Positions 22,965-30,038 of a stretch of 39,760 bases of DNA are shown piece by piece. The notes under the pieces were generated by a model, which was not told where the DNA came from, did no database searches, and worked only from the letters and a program-made list of their open reading frames with translations. A program made the position numbers and the translations under genes. Source of the DNA: Anaerolineales bacterium (GTDB lineage Bacteria > Chloroflexota > Anaerolineae > Anaerolineales > Villigracilaceae); assembly GCA_021462845.1 (NCBI GenBank), contig JAJTXU010000013.1, positions 1 to 39,760 of the forward strand, written 5' to 3'. Every line of letters begins with the position of its first letter. Position 1 is the first letter of the stretch.

Positions 22965-24362
22965 AATATGTATCGGACTTCCCTCCGCGCCGTGTGCGGC
23001 TTCCATCAACACCTCCGAAAGCGTTGGGTGCGCGTGGACGTTGCGGGCGATCTCGTGCGGGGTGAGTTCCATCAGGTGAGCGAGCGTGAGTTCGGGGAGC
23101 AACTCGGTCACTTCGGGACCGATCATGTGCGCCCCCAAGATCTCGCCATATTTTTCATCCATGACGATTTTTACAAACCCCGTGTAATCGCCGAGTCCCA
23201 GCGCCTTGCCGTTCGCCTGAAATGGGAAGCGACCCACTTTGATGTTATAGCCCCGTTCCTTTGCCTGCGCTTCGGTCAGCCCAAACGACGCGACTTGCGG
23301 ATGACAATACGTGGCGCGAGGCATCATCTCGTAATCCAGCGTGGTCGTTTCCGCGCCCGCGATATTCTCGGCGCAGATGATTCCCATCGCCGAGCCGACG
23401 TGTGCCAGCATGAGTTTGCCGGTCACATCGCCGATCGCCCAAATGCCCGGCACGTTCGTCTGCATCTTATCGTTGACATCCACGAAACCGCGCTCGCTGA
23501 TCTTGACTCCCGCCTCCTCAAGCCCGAACCCCTTGGAATTGGGACGGAACCCGATCGCCGCCAAAGCCTGATCCGCTTCGAGAGTTGTTTGCTTCCCTTC
23601 AGCCGAAACAACAACCTTCACGCCCGCTTTCACCGCTTCCACCGATTCGACTTTATGCCCGACCAAACATTTGATCCCGCGCTTCTCGAATTCTTTCTTC
23701 AACTCTTTCGAGACTTCCTCATCTTCAAGCGGAACGAGTCTCGACAACATTTCCACGATGGTCACATCCACGCCGTACGCGCTCCACATCGTTGCAAACT
23801 CAACGCCGATGGCGCCCGACCCGATGATGACAACCGATTTCGGAAGTTTCTCTTGCAAAATGGCTTCCTTATAGGTGACGATTTTCTCGCCATCCACTTT
23901 CCACACGGGAGGAACAGCCGCGCTCGCGCCCGTGGCGACGATGAAATTCTTTGCCTTTAATTCGGTCACTTTTTTATCGGCATCGACTACGGTCAACGTG
24001 TCTTTTGATTTGAACTTTGCCTCTCCCATGAAAACTGTAATCGCATTCTTTCGCATCAAGAAACCGACGCCCTTCACGAGACGGTCGGAATTCGAACGCG
24101 AGCGTTTGACTGCCACGCCGTAATCCAGTTTGAGGTTGTCGAACGAGAAACCGAAATCTTTGCCGCGTTCGCGCAGGGTGTGAGCCACCTCCGCATTTTT
24201 CAACAACGATTTGGAAGGGATGCATCCCACATTCAAACACACGCCGCCCAGCCACTGTTTATCTACAATTGCAACCTTCTGCTTGAGTTGCGCGGCGCGA
24301 ATCGCGGCAACATACCCCGCCGGTCCCGCGCCGATGACGATCACATCGAAATTTTCTGGCAT
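22962..24362 (-). CDS. lpdA: Dihydrolipoyl dehydrogenase
   Basis: 466 residues, the standard length. The N-terminal FAD site is VIVIGAGPAGYVAAIRAAQL; the redox-active disulfide is GGVCLNVGCIPSK (Cys42, Cys47); the NAD site is VVIIGSGAIGVEFATMW; the second FAD motif is GIWAIGDVTG; and the active-site His lies in NVHAHPTLSE near the C-terminus. The enzyme reoxidises dihydrolipoamide of 2-oxoacid dehydrogenase complexes or the glycine cleavage system. AGGAG precedes the ATG by seven bases. It stands alone: no E1 or E2 gene is in the window. Its stop codon coincides with the edge of a repeat. Confidence 0.96.
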   Translation of the reverse strand: MPENFDVIVIGAGPAGYVAAIRAAQLKQKVAIVDKQWLGGVCLNVGCIPSKSLLKNAEVAHTLRERGKDFGFSFDNLKLDYGVAVKRSRSNSDRLVKGVGFLMRKNAITVFMGEAKFKSKDTLTVVDADKKVTELKAKNFIVATGASAAVPPVWKVDGEKIVTYKEAILQEKLPKSVVIIGSGAIGVEFATMWSAYGVDVTIVEMLSRLVPLEDEEVSKELKKEFEKRGIKCLVGHKVESVEAVKAGVKVVVSAEGKQTTLEADQALAAIGFRPNSKGFGLEEAGVKISERGFVDVNDKMQTNVPGIWAIGDVTGKLMLAHVGSAMGIICAENIAGAETTTLDYEMMPRATYCHPQVASFGLTEAQAKERGYNIKVGRFPFQANGKALGLGDYTGFVKIVMDEKYGEILGAHMIGPEVTELLPELTLAHLMELTPHEIARNVHAHPTLSEVLMEAAHGAEGSPIHI

Positions 24363-24379
24363 TGAAATCTCCTAAAGTA

Positions 24380-24459
24380 TGTCGTTGCGAGCCGAAGCCG
24401 AAGCAATCTCCTTATACGGTTAGAGATTGCTTCGCAACCTTTGGCGGCTTGCAATGACA
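24380..24459. repeat. Palindromic repeat upstream of lpdA
   Basis: TGTCGTTGCGAGCC at the left is inverted as GGCTTGCAATGACA at the right, and inner arms GAAGCAATCTCC / GAGATTGCTTC also pair. The ends TGTC/GACA and the fold resemble the TGTCA-type repeats elsewhere, but the interior is a different variant. It lies 18 bases upstream of the lpdA start, so it may be in the leader. Confidence 0.7.
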
Positions 24460-24519
24460 CTGTTTTTACCATTTTACTATTAAGTCGAGGAATGGCGACC
24501 AGCCAGCCCCAGACTTAAA

Positions 24520-24556
24520 CTGAAAGAGCCAGGCGCTCCAAGCCCGGCTCTTTCAG
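24520..24556. other. Perfect hairpin in the lpdA/phosphodiesterase spacer
   Basis: CTGAAAGAGCC (24520-24530) is inverted as GGCTCTTTCAG (24546-24556) around a 15-base loop; on the minus strand it is followed by TTTAAG. It may be a weak terminator for the minus-strand lipoprotein gene, whose stop is 120 bases away. The remaining sequence 24557-24675 shows no convincing gene. Confidence 0.5.
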
Positions 24557-24675
24557 TATCAAAAGGAGGAGAAGAGAACTTAACTGTATCATCAGCCCGC
24601 GAACCATGCTTGGCGTTAACCCTACGGCAAACAAACGTTTGAGCCACGTTCTGAATGAGCATTTACTCATATTTC

Positions 24676-25692
24676 CTATGGGCAATCTGCGGATACTGTA
24701 TCCGCCGGTAAGCCGAACGCTTCATACACGGGAACTCCATCCCATTCGGCGGGGATCGGCAACCCAAGGGCGAATGCGGCTGTGGCGGCTGTATCCATCG
24801 TGTGAACGCGCGTCATCAGCCCTTTCGGCTGGATACCCGCCCCCGACGCGATCCACGGGATGGTCATGTCTTCGGGGAGCGAGTAGCCGTGCGTCGTATC
24901 ATGCCCGCCATGATCGGCGGTGACGATGATCAGCGTTTCGCCGCGCAGACCTCTCGCGTCTAACTCGGCAAGGAGTAGCCCTAGCGCCTCATCCGCGCGG
25001 AAGGCAACACTGATCTGTTGAGGTGAAAGCCAGCCGTATGCGTGACCCATACCATCCACCAGCGGGAAGTGAACGAACATCACCCCAAAATTTTCAGGGA
25101 AGTCTGTAATGAGTCTTTTCGCAACGACCAGGTCGCGGTCATTGACGTAGGTGAAGATGTCGAGACTGGACGAGTCAGTGATTTGTTGCAACTTTTTCTT
25201 GCCCACGTGCATCACGGTTTGCAAACCTGCCGCATGCGCGATGTCGAACAAGTCGGCGCCTTGCGCGATTCCCTTTTCGGGGATGTAATCGTTCCAGTCT
25301 ACGCCGTGTTTGGAGGGACATAAGCCGGTCAGCATGGACGAATGTGAGACCAGCGTCACGCTCGGGAACACGGTTTGCGCGGACAAGGTATACGCGCCCA
25401 TGTGCATCAATGTTTGCAAATTCCGCATCGGCGCGAACGAGATCAGGTCGGGGCGGAGTCCGTCAATGGACAGGATTAACACGCGACGGGCGAGAGGCGC
25501 GGGTGTGGGCGTGATCGTCGGCGCGGAGGTTTCAGTCGCTGTTGCGGCGAGAGTGGGCGTTGAGGTCAGCGTTGGCGCGAGGGTCACGATAGGCGTGGAA
25601 GTTGCGGAAACGGGCAAGCCTGCGATGTTCGGTGTCTGGCAAGCGAGCAGGAGGAGAAGCAGAAAAACGGGTAAAAGTTTTTTACGATTCAT
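24676..25692 (-). CDS. Lipoprotein of the alkaline phosphatase/phosphodiesterase superfamily
   Basis: 338 residues. A lipoprotein signal peptide (MNRKKLLPVFLLLLLLAC, Cys18) and a Thr/Pro-rich linker (~25-65) precede a type I phosphodiesterase/nucleotide pyrophosphatase domain: VLILSIDGLRPDL gives the first metal Asp, VSHSSMLTGLCPSKHGV the region of the nucleophilic Thr/Ser, and VTADHGGHDTTHG the distal Asp/His metal ligands. It should act outside the cytoplasmic membrane on phosphodiesters or phosphonates. Its start overlaps the stop of the upstream DUF120-like gene by four bases, so the two are translationally coupled. The substrate is unknown. Confidence 0.9.
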   Translation of the reverse strand: MNRKKLLPVFLLLLLLACQTPNIAGLPVSATSTPIVTLAPTLTSTPTLAATATETSAPTITPTPAPLARRVLILSIDGLRPDLISFAPMRNLQTLMHMGAYTLSAQTVFPSVTLVSHSSMLTGLCPSKHGVDWNDYIPEKGIAQGADLFDIAHAAGLQTVMHVGKKKLQQITDSSSLDIFTYVNDRDLVVAKRLITDFPENFGVMFVHFPLVDGMGHAYGWLSPQQISVAFRADEALGLLLAELDARGLRGETLIIVTADHGGHDTTHGYSLPEDMTIPWIASGAGIQPKGLMTRVHTMDTAATAAFALGLPIPAEWDGVPVYEAFGLPADTVSADCP

Positions 25693-26144
25693 CGGGGTTG
25701 AGCCTCAATTGAAATTTCTTGCGGATTCAATGACACATCCACTTCATCCCCGTATGCAATGTCTTTGATCTCCATTGCAATAACCTCGAGCAATGAAGGA
25801 TTCTGGAAGTGTCTCAATTTCGTTTCGGGGTGCGGATAATACACCCAGCCATCGTATTCGATTTCCCTGAAAACGACTTTGCAACGTGAAAAAGAAAAAT
25901 GTTCGGGCGGATGCAAGTTCGTCCATTCGACGTTGTAAAAAGTAAATTCAGGTCGGATGAGTTTGAACGTGTGCGGGCTGATGTCAATGTTGAGCGTGCC
26001 ATTGAAGTAACTGCTGATGTCGAGTCCGCGGGCGGCGAACAAGGGTCGCTGGCGGCTTAAGGCTCCATAGGGGTAGTCAGCCGAAGGTCCCGAAGCGACG
26101 CGGTAGCCTTCCACGATCTGTCCGTGAACGCGAGTCCATTGCAT
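25689..26144 (-). CDS. DUF120-like protein (resembles CTP-dependent riboflavin kinase)
   Basis: 151 residues. The order of motifs matches the DUF120 fold of archaeal riboflavin kinase: an N-terminal VHGQIVEGYRVASG strand-loop, FNGTLNIDI (residues 47-55, compare the GTLNvxL motif), and a C-terminal LLEVIAMEIKDIAYGDEVDV (compare the 'EViAp..LRe...L.dGDeV' motif). In archaea this enzyme uses CTP to make FMN from riboflavin. The match is from memory of the family and the central loop differs, so catalytic competence is uncertain. The ATG at 26144 is preceded by TATACT seven bases upstream, with no ribosome-binding site. It is coupled to the lipoprotein gene downstream. Confidence 0.62.
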   Translation of the reverse strand: MQWTRVHGQIVEGYRVASGPSADYPYGALSRQRPLFAARGLDISSYFNGTLNIDISPHTFKLIRPEFTFYNVEWTNLHPPEHFSFSRCKVVFREIEYDGWVYYPHPETKLRHFQNPSLLEVIAMEIKDIAYGDEVDVSLNPQEISIEAQPR

Positions 26145-26151
26145 GAGGGGA

Positions 26152-26159
26152 AGTATAAT
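26152..26159. promoter_or_regulatory. Overlapping divergent -10 elements
   Basis: On the plus strand TATAAT (26154-26159) lies 18 bases before the SDR start, with GAGGAG between. On the minus strand TATACT (complement of 26152-26157) lies seven bases before the DUF120-like start. The two -10 elements share four base pairs, so two polymerases could not open both at once. Confidence 0.55.
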
Positions 26160-26177
26160 GCCGAACGAGGAGTCCAC

Positions 26178-26927
26178 ATGCGCTTTGAAAACAAAATCGT
26201 TTTGATCACGGGCGGTAATCGCGGCATTGGGCTGGCGGCGGCGCGTCTGTTTGCAGGGCAGGGGGCGCGAGTCATGTTGACGGCGCGCGACCAAGCCAAA
26301 GGGGAGGAAGAAGCGAAGCGCATCCCGAATGCGAAGTTTGTTCGGGGCGATGTGTCAAACGCCGAAGATTGTCGGCGTGTGGTGAATGAATCGTTGAATC
26401 AATTTGGCGGGCTGGATGTGCTTGTCAATTGCGCGGGAATTATTTTTCGCAATCGAACTGTTGAGCAAACGTCTGAGGAGGAATGGGACGCGACGTTCGA
26501 TGTGAATGTGAAAGGCGCGTTTCTGATGAGCAAACATGCGATGCCGTTTCTGCGCGAGCGAAAGGGTTGCATCGTCAATGTCGCTTCGTATGTTGGGTTG
26601 GTTGGGTTCGCCAACACGGCGGCGTACGCGGCGTCGAAAGCCGCGCTCGTCAACCTGACGCGTACGATGGCGCTCGACCATGCGCGCGAGGGCGTGCGTA
26701 TCAACGCCGTATGCCCTGGCAGTGTGGAAACCGACATGATTCACGAGGCGTGGAAGAAATTTGGCGACGTGGAACAGGCAAAGCGCATGTGGGCGGAGAA
26801 ACACCCGCTGGGCCGCATTGCTCGCGCCGACGAAGTGGCAAACGCCATAGCATTTCTTGCAAGCGACGAAGCCAGCTTCATCACCGGTGTTGCCCTGCCC
26901 GTGGATGGCGGCATCACAGCGGCATAA
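26178..26927 (+). CDS. Short-chain dehydrogenase/reductase
   Basis: 249 residues, the classical SDR length. The cofactor motif is TGGNRGIG (11-18), followed by NCAG, the catalytic Ser in VNVASYVG and YAASK with catalytic Tyr and Lys; the C-terminus ends in FITGVALPVDGG, typical of FabG-like members. It oxidises or reduces an alcohol/ketone with NAD(P)(H); the substrate is unknown. The start was placed at 26178, behind GAGGAG, giving the usual MRFENKIVLITGG. The gene is immediately followed by a strong terminator that overlaps its stop. Confidence 0.93.
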   Translation: MRFENKIVLITGGNRGIGLAAARLFAGQGARVMLTARDQAKGEEEAKRIPNAKFVRGDVSNAEDCRRVVNESLNQFGGLDVLVNCAGIIFRNRTVEQTSEEEWDATFDVNVKGAFLMSKHAMPFLRERKGCIVNVASYVGLVGFANTAAYAASKAALVNLTRTMALDHAREGVRINAVCPGSVETDMIHEAWKKFGDVEQAKRMWAEKHPLGRIARADEVANAIAFLASDEASFITGVALPVDGGITAA

Positions 26928-26962
26928 AAAAAGAACCCCGGGTTTGCCCGGGGGTCTTTTTT
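26926..26962. terminator. Bidirectional intrinsic terminator
   Basis: AAAAAAGAACCCCGGG and CCCGGGGGTCTTTTTT form a long G+C-rich stem with a TTTG loop and A/T tracts on both sides. It serves the SDR gene (+) and the converging membrane protein gene (-), whose stop is at 26966. Confidence 0.92.
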
Positions 26963-26965
26963 GAA

Positions 26966-27943
26966 TTATTTTTTTCTGTAGTTGATCCTCAATAACTCGT
27001 ATAGCGCTTTTGCCAGTTCAATGCCCTGAATGATGAGTATGACGATCAGGGTGATCGAGGTGGTGTAGTATGCGGCAAGCCCCGCAGCGCCAGCCTCTTC
27101 TGAAATTTTTATGAAGTTCAACAGAGACTCGTTCGTAAAGAGGGTGAGGTTTGGCGTGCGGATGAGTATCACGGTGATCGCAATACCAACCGCTTCAATG
27201 ATGACTTTGGCAATCCGTCCTGGCGTGTTCCATTTGGCAGTGACGAGCAGGTATACATCGAGGATGATTTCGCCGAGGAAGACCGCGTTGATCCACGGGA
27301 TGAATTGCGAAAACTCTTTCGTAAAGACCGGCAGGTTGAACAATCCGTTCAAGAACGCCAGACCAAGCGCTGTAAAAACCACTTCTACGATCAAGTCGCC
27401 GCGCTTCACCATATCGGGGTCGGGTTGTTTTGCAAGCGAGGCAGGGTCCCAATCCTTTTCGTTGGAAAAATCGCCCATCTCTTTTTCCGGCAGGATGCGC
27501 TCGAGAATGGCAAAGACGATCACTACATTTCCAAATGCCGCGATGGCGGTGGACAGCGCGTTACCAAACCCCTGCATGATGACCTGCATGAAATCCGCCG
27601 CAAAGAGAGGGAAAGCCGTTACTGCTTTTATCGAACTGAGCACAAGCATGATAACGATCACCACCGTGAGCACGATCTTCAAGACCATCAGGAAGAACGG
27701 GAACATGCGCGGGCCGATCAAGTACGGATGCGGGTTGTAACTGGATGCGATCCTTTGCGGCGAGCCGTATTCTTTGAGCAGTTCGATCTCCATCGCTTCA
27801 TCACGCGGACGCCCAGCCTGCTCCGCTTTATCTTCGAGCATATCCTCCAGTGTGGATTTCAATTCCTTTTCCACATCCTCGCGTCCTTTGAGGAGCGGCA
27901 GGTGTTTGCCGACTTCGGCAACATATTTGTCAATTAGATTCAT
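26966..27943 (-). CDS. Multispan membrane protein paired with a PadR regulator
   Basis: 325 residues. The N-terminal ~75 residues are soluble and helical (VGKHLPLLKGREDVEKELKS, LKEYGSPQRIASSYNPHPYL), like the HAAS/permease-prefix module that often accompanies PadR regulators. Five to six membrane helices follow (~82-115, 130-155, 200-225, 235-255, 270-295, 300-320). GAAGGAG precedes the ATG. It lies 14 bases after the PadR gene, so both share one promoter and the protein is the likely regulated target. Its role, perhaps in membrane stress or transport, is unknown. Confidence 0.82.
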   Translation of the reverse strand: MNLIDKYVAEVGKHLPLLKGREDVEKELKSTLEDMLEDKAEQAGRPRDEAMEIELLKEYGSPQRIASSYNPHPYLIGPRMFPFFLMVLKIVLTVVIVIMLVLSSIKAVTAFPLFAADFMQVIMQGFGNALSTAIAAFGNVVIVFAILERILPEKEMGDFSNEKDWDPASLAKQPDPDMVKRGDLIVEVVFTALGLAFLNGLFNLPVFTKEFSQFIPWINAVFLGEIILDVYLLVTAKWNTPGRIAKVIIEAVGIAITVILIRTPNLTLFTNESLLNFIKISEEAGAAGLAAYYTTSITLIVILIIQGIELAKALYELLRINYRKK

Positions 27944-27957
27944 TTTATTCTCCTTCT

Positions 27958-28290
27958 TCACGACAACATCTGGGTTATGGTCGCTGTCATGGCAGACCAT
28001 TCCTTTTTGAGTTTTGTCAGCACCGCCTTGCCTTGCGCGCTGATCACGTAATAACGGCGCGGACGCGCTTCGTCCACGATGCGCCAATCGGACTGTAACA
28101 GTCCCTGCGACTCGAGCCTGCGGAGCAGGGGGTAGAGCGTGCTTTGGTCAATCTCCATGCCCTGATCGGAGAGCGCTTTGAGCAGGGAATAACCGTATTG
28201 CTCCTTGCCCAACTGGCTCAGCACCGCAAGAGACAGGATGCCGCGCCGAAGTTCCAACAACATGTTTTGTACGAGTTCGTCATTTTCCAT
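27958..28290 (-). CDS. PadR-family transcriptional repressor
   Basis: 110 residues. The winged helix is typical: LRRGILSLAVLSQLGKEQYGYSLLKAL, then IDQSTLYPLLRRLESQGLLQSDW and RRYYVISAQGKAVL, with a short C-terminal helix (subfamily 2 length). PadR proteins usually repress neighbouring membrane-protein or transporter genes and themselves in response to small hydrophobic ligands. A perfect 9-bp inverted repeat lies between the -35 and -10 of its own promoter, which predicts autorepression. It is followed by the membrane protein gene with a 14-base gap. Confidence 0.93.
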   Translation of the reverse strand: MENDELVQNMLLELRRGILSLAVLSQLGKEQYGYSLLKALSDQGMEIDQSTLYPLLRRLESQGLLQSDWRIVDEARPRRYYVISAQGKAVLTKLKKEWSAMTATITQMLS

Positions 28291-28301
28291 ATGTCACCTA
28301 T

Positions 28302-28337
28302 ATCTCGTACTATACTGTATGTTATACAGTATGTCAA
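28302..28337 (-). promoter_or_regulatory. PadR promoter with palindromic operator
   Basis: On the minus strand TTGACA (28337-28332) and TATAGT (28314-28309) are separated by 17 bases, a strong sigma-70-type promoter. The spacer contains ATACTGTAT-GTT-ATACAGTAT (28312-28332), a perfect 9-bp inverted repeat overlapping both elements. It is the obvious site for PadR binding. Confidence 0.78.
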
Positions 28338-28366
28338 GAGAAAAAGTACAGGGTGACTTAAACAAA

Positions 28367-28393
28367 ACATCCCGAAGACTACCTTCGGGATGT
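28367..28393 (-). terminator. Intrinsic terminator of the SH3-type lipoprotein gene
   Basis: ACATCCCGAAG (28367-28377) and CTTCGGGATGT (28383-28393) form a perfect 11-bp stem with a 5-base loop; on the minus strand TTTTGTTT follows. The lipoprotein gene stops at 28431. Confidence 0.85.
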
Positions 28394-28430
28394 CAGTTCA
28401 TGCTCTTTCAAGCGAGTGCAAATTCAAGGG

Positions 28431-29192
28431 TTACGTGCAATCAATCTCGTAGAGCGCTTCTGCAACCAGGCTGTTGGGGCTGGTGACCACCAATCGCACC
28501 CAATATTTTCCCGCTACCACCGGCAGAACGTGGGTATATTCACCGGAGACTTCTTTGATGCCAAACGCATCAAACTCCGTGGCCTTGACCGGCTGGGCGC
28601 CTCCCTGCTGGGTTTCAAAATGCCACTTGACCTCGGTGGGGCCGTTCGTTTCAATGGAGCCGGTGAATTTCACCGGAGGGATCACTCCGATGCAAAGCAG
28701 AACTAGATCAATAAGTTTGGGCTCCAGTTTAATCGTCACATTGGTGACTGATGCGGCTTGAGTCTGCACCACTTGCAAGCCAGAGAGGTTGCCCGATGCG
28801 CTGGTTACACTAGAGGCAACCCAGCAGTTCCGTCCGGGGTTGAGCGGGTCTTGAATCAGCCACCAACTTGCGTCTGAGTTTTTCCCAACGATCTGCGCGC
28901 TCTGTCCGAGGTTCAACGCGCTGGTTGCCAGCCATGCCGTGCTGGGACCCAACCGGCAATTCACCGGTTTATCGAGCGTGGTGATGGTTGGCACGCTGGG
29001 GGTGAAGGTCAATGTGGGGAGCGGCGTATCCGTTGGCAGTGGCGTGCCGGTCGGCGCCGGCGTGTCGCTGGGCAATGCCGCCGTTTCGGTAAAGGGAGGC
29101 GTTGCGGTCGCTTCCGGTGTATTGACCGGCAAATTACATGAGGTCGCAATGACTGCGGTCAATAAAAACAGGGTAATGAGCTTATATTTCAT
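28431..29192 (-). CDS. Lipoprotein with SH3-like domain
   Basis: 253 residues from ATG 29192, with AAGGAG six bases upstream. A lipoprotein signal peptide ends at Cys19 (MKYKLITLFLLTAVIATSC). A Thr/Pro linker (~22-68, repeated T-P-L-P-T-D units) is followed by a bacterial SH3-like module (~72-130: NCRLGPSTAWLATSALNLGQ, ASWWLIQDPLNPGRNCWV). The last ~110 residues form a beta-rich domain (VTNVTIKLEPKLIDL, PVKFTGSIETNGPTEVKWHF, GKYWVRLVV) of unknown type, perhaps Ig-like. This layout is frequent in Anaerolineae surface proteins. It probably binds cell-envelope or extracellular material. Confidence 0.85.
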   Translation of the reverse strand: MKYKLITLFLLTAVIATSCNLPVNTPEATATPPFTETAALPSDTPAPTGTPLPTDTPLPTLTFTPSVPTITTLDKPVNCRLGPSTAWLATSALNLGQSAQIVGKNSDASWWLIQDPLNPGRNCWVASSVTSASGNLSGLQVVQTQAASVTNVTIKLEPKLIDLVLLCIGVIPPVKFTGSIETNGPTEVKWHFETQQGGAQPVKATEFDAFGIKEVSGEYTHVLPVVAGKYWVRLVVTSPNSLVAEALYEIDCT

Positions 29193-29261
29193 TCGTTCTC
29201 CTTGGAACATGGGCGGATCGATCTCATTGGATAGATATAGATTTTGCCATGGACGGTTTTC

Positions 29262-29357
29262 TTACAGTTTGCATCCAACTGCGCGGCATTTCCGCTCTTC
29301 GTCGGTCAGCTGGTCATTGAGCAGGAAGGGGTCGTCCCATTTGAAGGTTGGTTTCAT
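29262..29357 (-). pseudogene. Glutaryl-CoA dehydrogenase N-terminal remnant
   Basis: The minus strand from ATG 29357 encodes 31 residues. Positions 5-22, FKWDDPFLLNDQLTDEER, match the conserved N-terminus of glutaryl-CoA/acyl-CoA dehydrogenases, after which the sequence loses similarity (KCRAVGCKL) and stops. A ribosome-binding site (CGAGGAA) still precedes the ATG. The remaining ~370 codons of a normal enzyme are absent. This is best read as a gene fragment left after deletion or rearrangement. Confidence 0.6.
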
Positions 29358-29429
29358 AAAATTCCTCGAGATTGGAGAGTAGAGATTATGGTTTGGTGAC
29401 GATTGTATCAAATCTCGTATTGACGAAAT

Positions 29430-29595
29430 GGGAGTGTCTAACATCAAACGCATCCCTTGTCATGTCACCCTGAGTGGCGCGAGGCGCCACGAAGGGTCTC
29501 TGAGAGTGTCGCCGAGATTCTTCGCCGCAAAGAACAAGAGCGCGGCTCAGAATGACATAAGGTTGTTTCTTTTGTCTTCCATCTTGGACACTCCC
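29430..29595. mobile_element. MITE-like insertion with 8-bp target duplication
   Basis: The element has terminal inverted repeats GGGAGTGTC (29430-29438) and GACACTCCC (29587-29595); similarity of the ends continues imperfectly for ~20 bases (GGGAGTGTCYAASATS). It is flanked by direct repeats GACGAAAT at 29422-29429 and 29596-29603. It has no transposase and is 166 bp long, as expected for a miniature element mobilised in trans. Its interior is a copy of the TGTCA-type palindromic repeat. The transposase family is not identified. Confidence 0.75.
29458..29560. repeat. TGTCA-type palindromic repeat inside the MITE
   Basis: TTGTCATGTCACCCTGAGTG at the left and CTCAGAATGACA at the right are inverted relative to each other. 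The core CACCCTGAGTGGCGCGAGGC, CACGAAGGGTCTC and GAGATTCTTCG matches 16545-16622 in reverse orientation. Since that copy has no GGGAGTGTC ends, this repeat exists independently of the MITE. Confidence 0.7.
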
Positions 29596-29632
29596 GACGA
29601 AATGACGTTGACCGCAGCCGCTTCACTGATGC

Positions 29633-29638
29633 TATAAT
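29633..29638 (+). promoter_or_regulatory. -10 element of the 73-residue gene
   Basis: TATAAT lies 25 bases before ATG 29664; TTGACC (29608-29613) could be a -35 with a 19-base spacer. The promoter lies directly to the right of the MITE and its target duplication. Confidence 0.5.
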
Positions 29639-29663
29639 TTTATTGGTTTGGAGAATACAGAAA

Positions 29664-29885
29664 ATGAAAGTAAAAGACTTGATAACCCTTTTATCTCAAA
29701 TGCCTACCGACGCGAATGTAATCATTGAAGGATATGAAGGCGGTGTCGATGATGTTGTAAAAGTAGGGTTGGTGAAAATCAAAAAAGATGTGAATAGTAA
29801 ATGGTATTATGGCAAATACGTGATTGACGAAGAGGGCGATGTTCAAGCAGTGTTTATCGAGGGAGAAGAACGTCAAGCCAAGTAA
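29664..29885 (+). CDS. Small conserved-looking hypothetical protein
   Basis: 73 residues from ATG 29664, with GGAG nine bases upstream. MKVKDLITLLSQMPTDANVIIEGYEGGVDD reads as a helix followed by strand and turn; the acidic end (IDEEGDVQAVFIEGEE) suggests a compact alpha/beta fold. No signal peptide or catalytic motif is seen. Similar small proteins occur as isolated genes in various bacteria, but I cannot name a family. It is A+T-rich like the restriction-modification genes to its right and may belong to the same acquired segment. Confidence 0.7.
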   Translation: MKVKDLITLLSQMPTDANVIIEGYEGGVDDVVKVGLVKIKKDVNSKWYYGKYVIDEEGDVQAVFIEGEERQAK

Positions 29886-29918
29886 ACAAAAAAACAATCC
29901 AAATCTTGATGAGAATTG

Positions 29919-29965
29919 TTTTATATCGGATAATATACAGTAGTTGTATATTATCCGATATAAAA
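29919..29965. repeat. Perfect 21-bp inverted repeat
   Basis: The arms 29919-29939 and 29945-29965 are exact inverted copies (outer TTTTATATCGG, inner ATAATATACA) around the 5-base loop GTAGT. There is no T tract after it in either direction, because the outer ends are TTTT on the 5' side and AAAA on the 3' side, so it is not a standard terminator. It lies between the 73-residue gene and the end of the methyltransferase gene. Confidence 0.8.
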
Positions 29966-30038
29966 TGAAGATAGACCTTCTCTGCTCATTTAAAGGTTGG
30001 TTTTGGCATGGTTGCCTTTGCTGAGAGGAAACAAACTC

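Noticed and set aside
22968..23960. 330-codon open frame on the plus strand
   Set aside because: Antisense to lpdA; the amino acid composition (His/Arg/Phe-rich) is typical of reverse frames in this genome.
24480..24662. 60-codon open frame on the minus strand in the lpdA/lipoprotein spacer
   Set aside because: It contains a perfect hairpin, has no ribosome-binding site and no recognisable similarity; treated as non-coding.
29919..29965. 21-bp palindrome as an intrinsic terminator
   Set aside because: The T and A runs are on the wrong sides of the stem for transcription in either direction.
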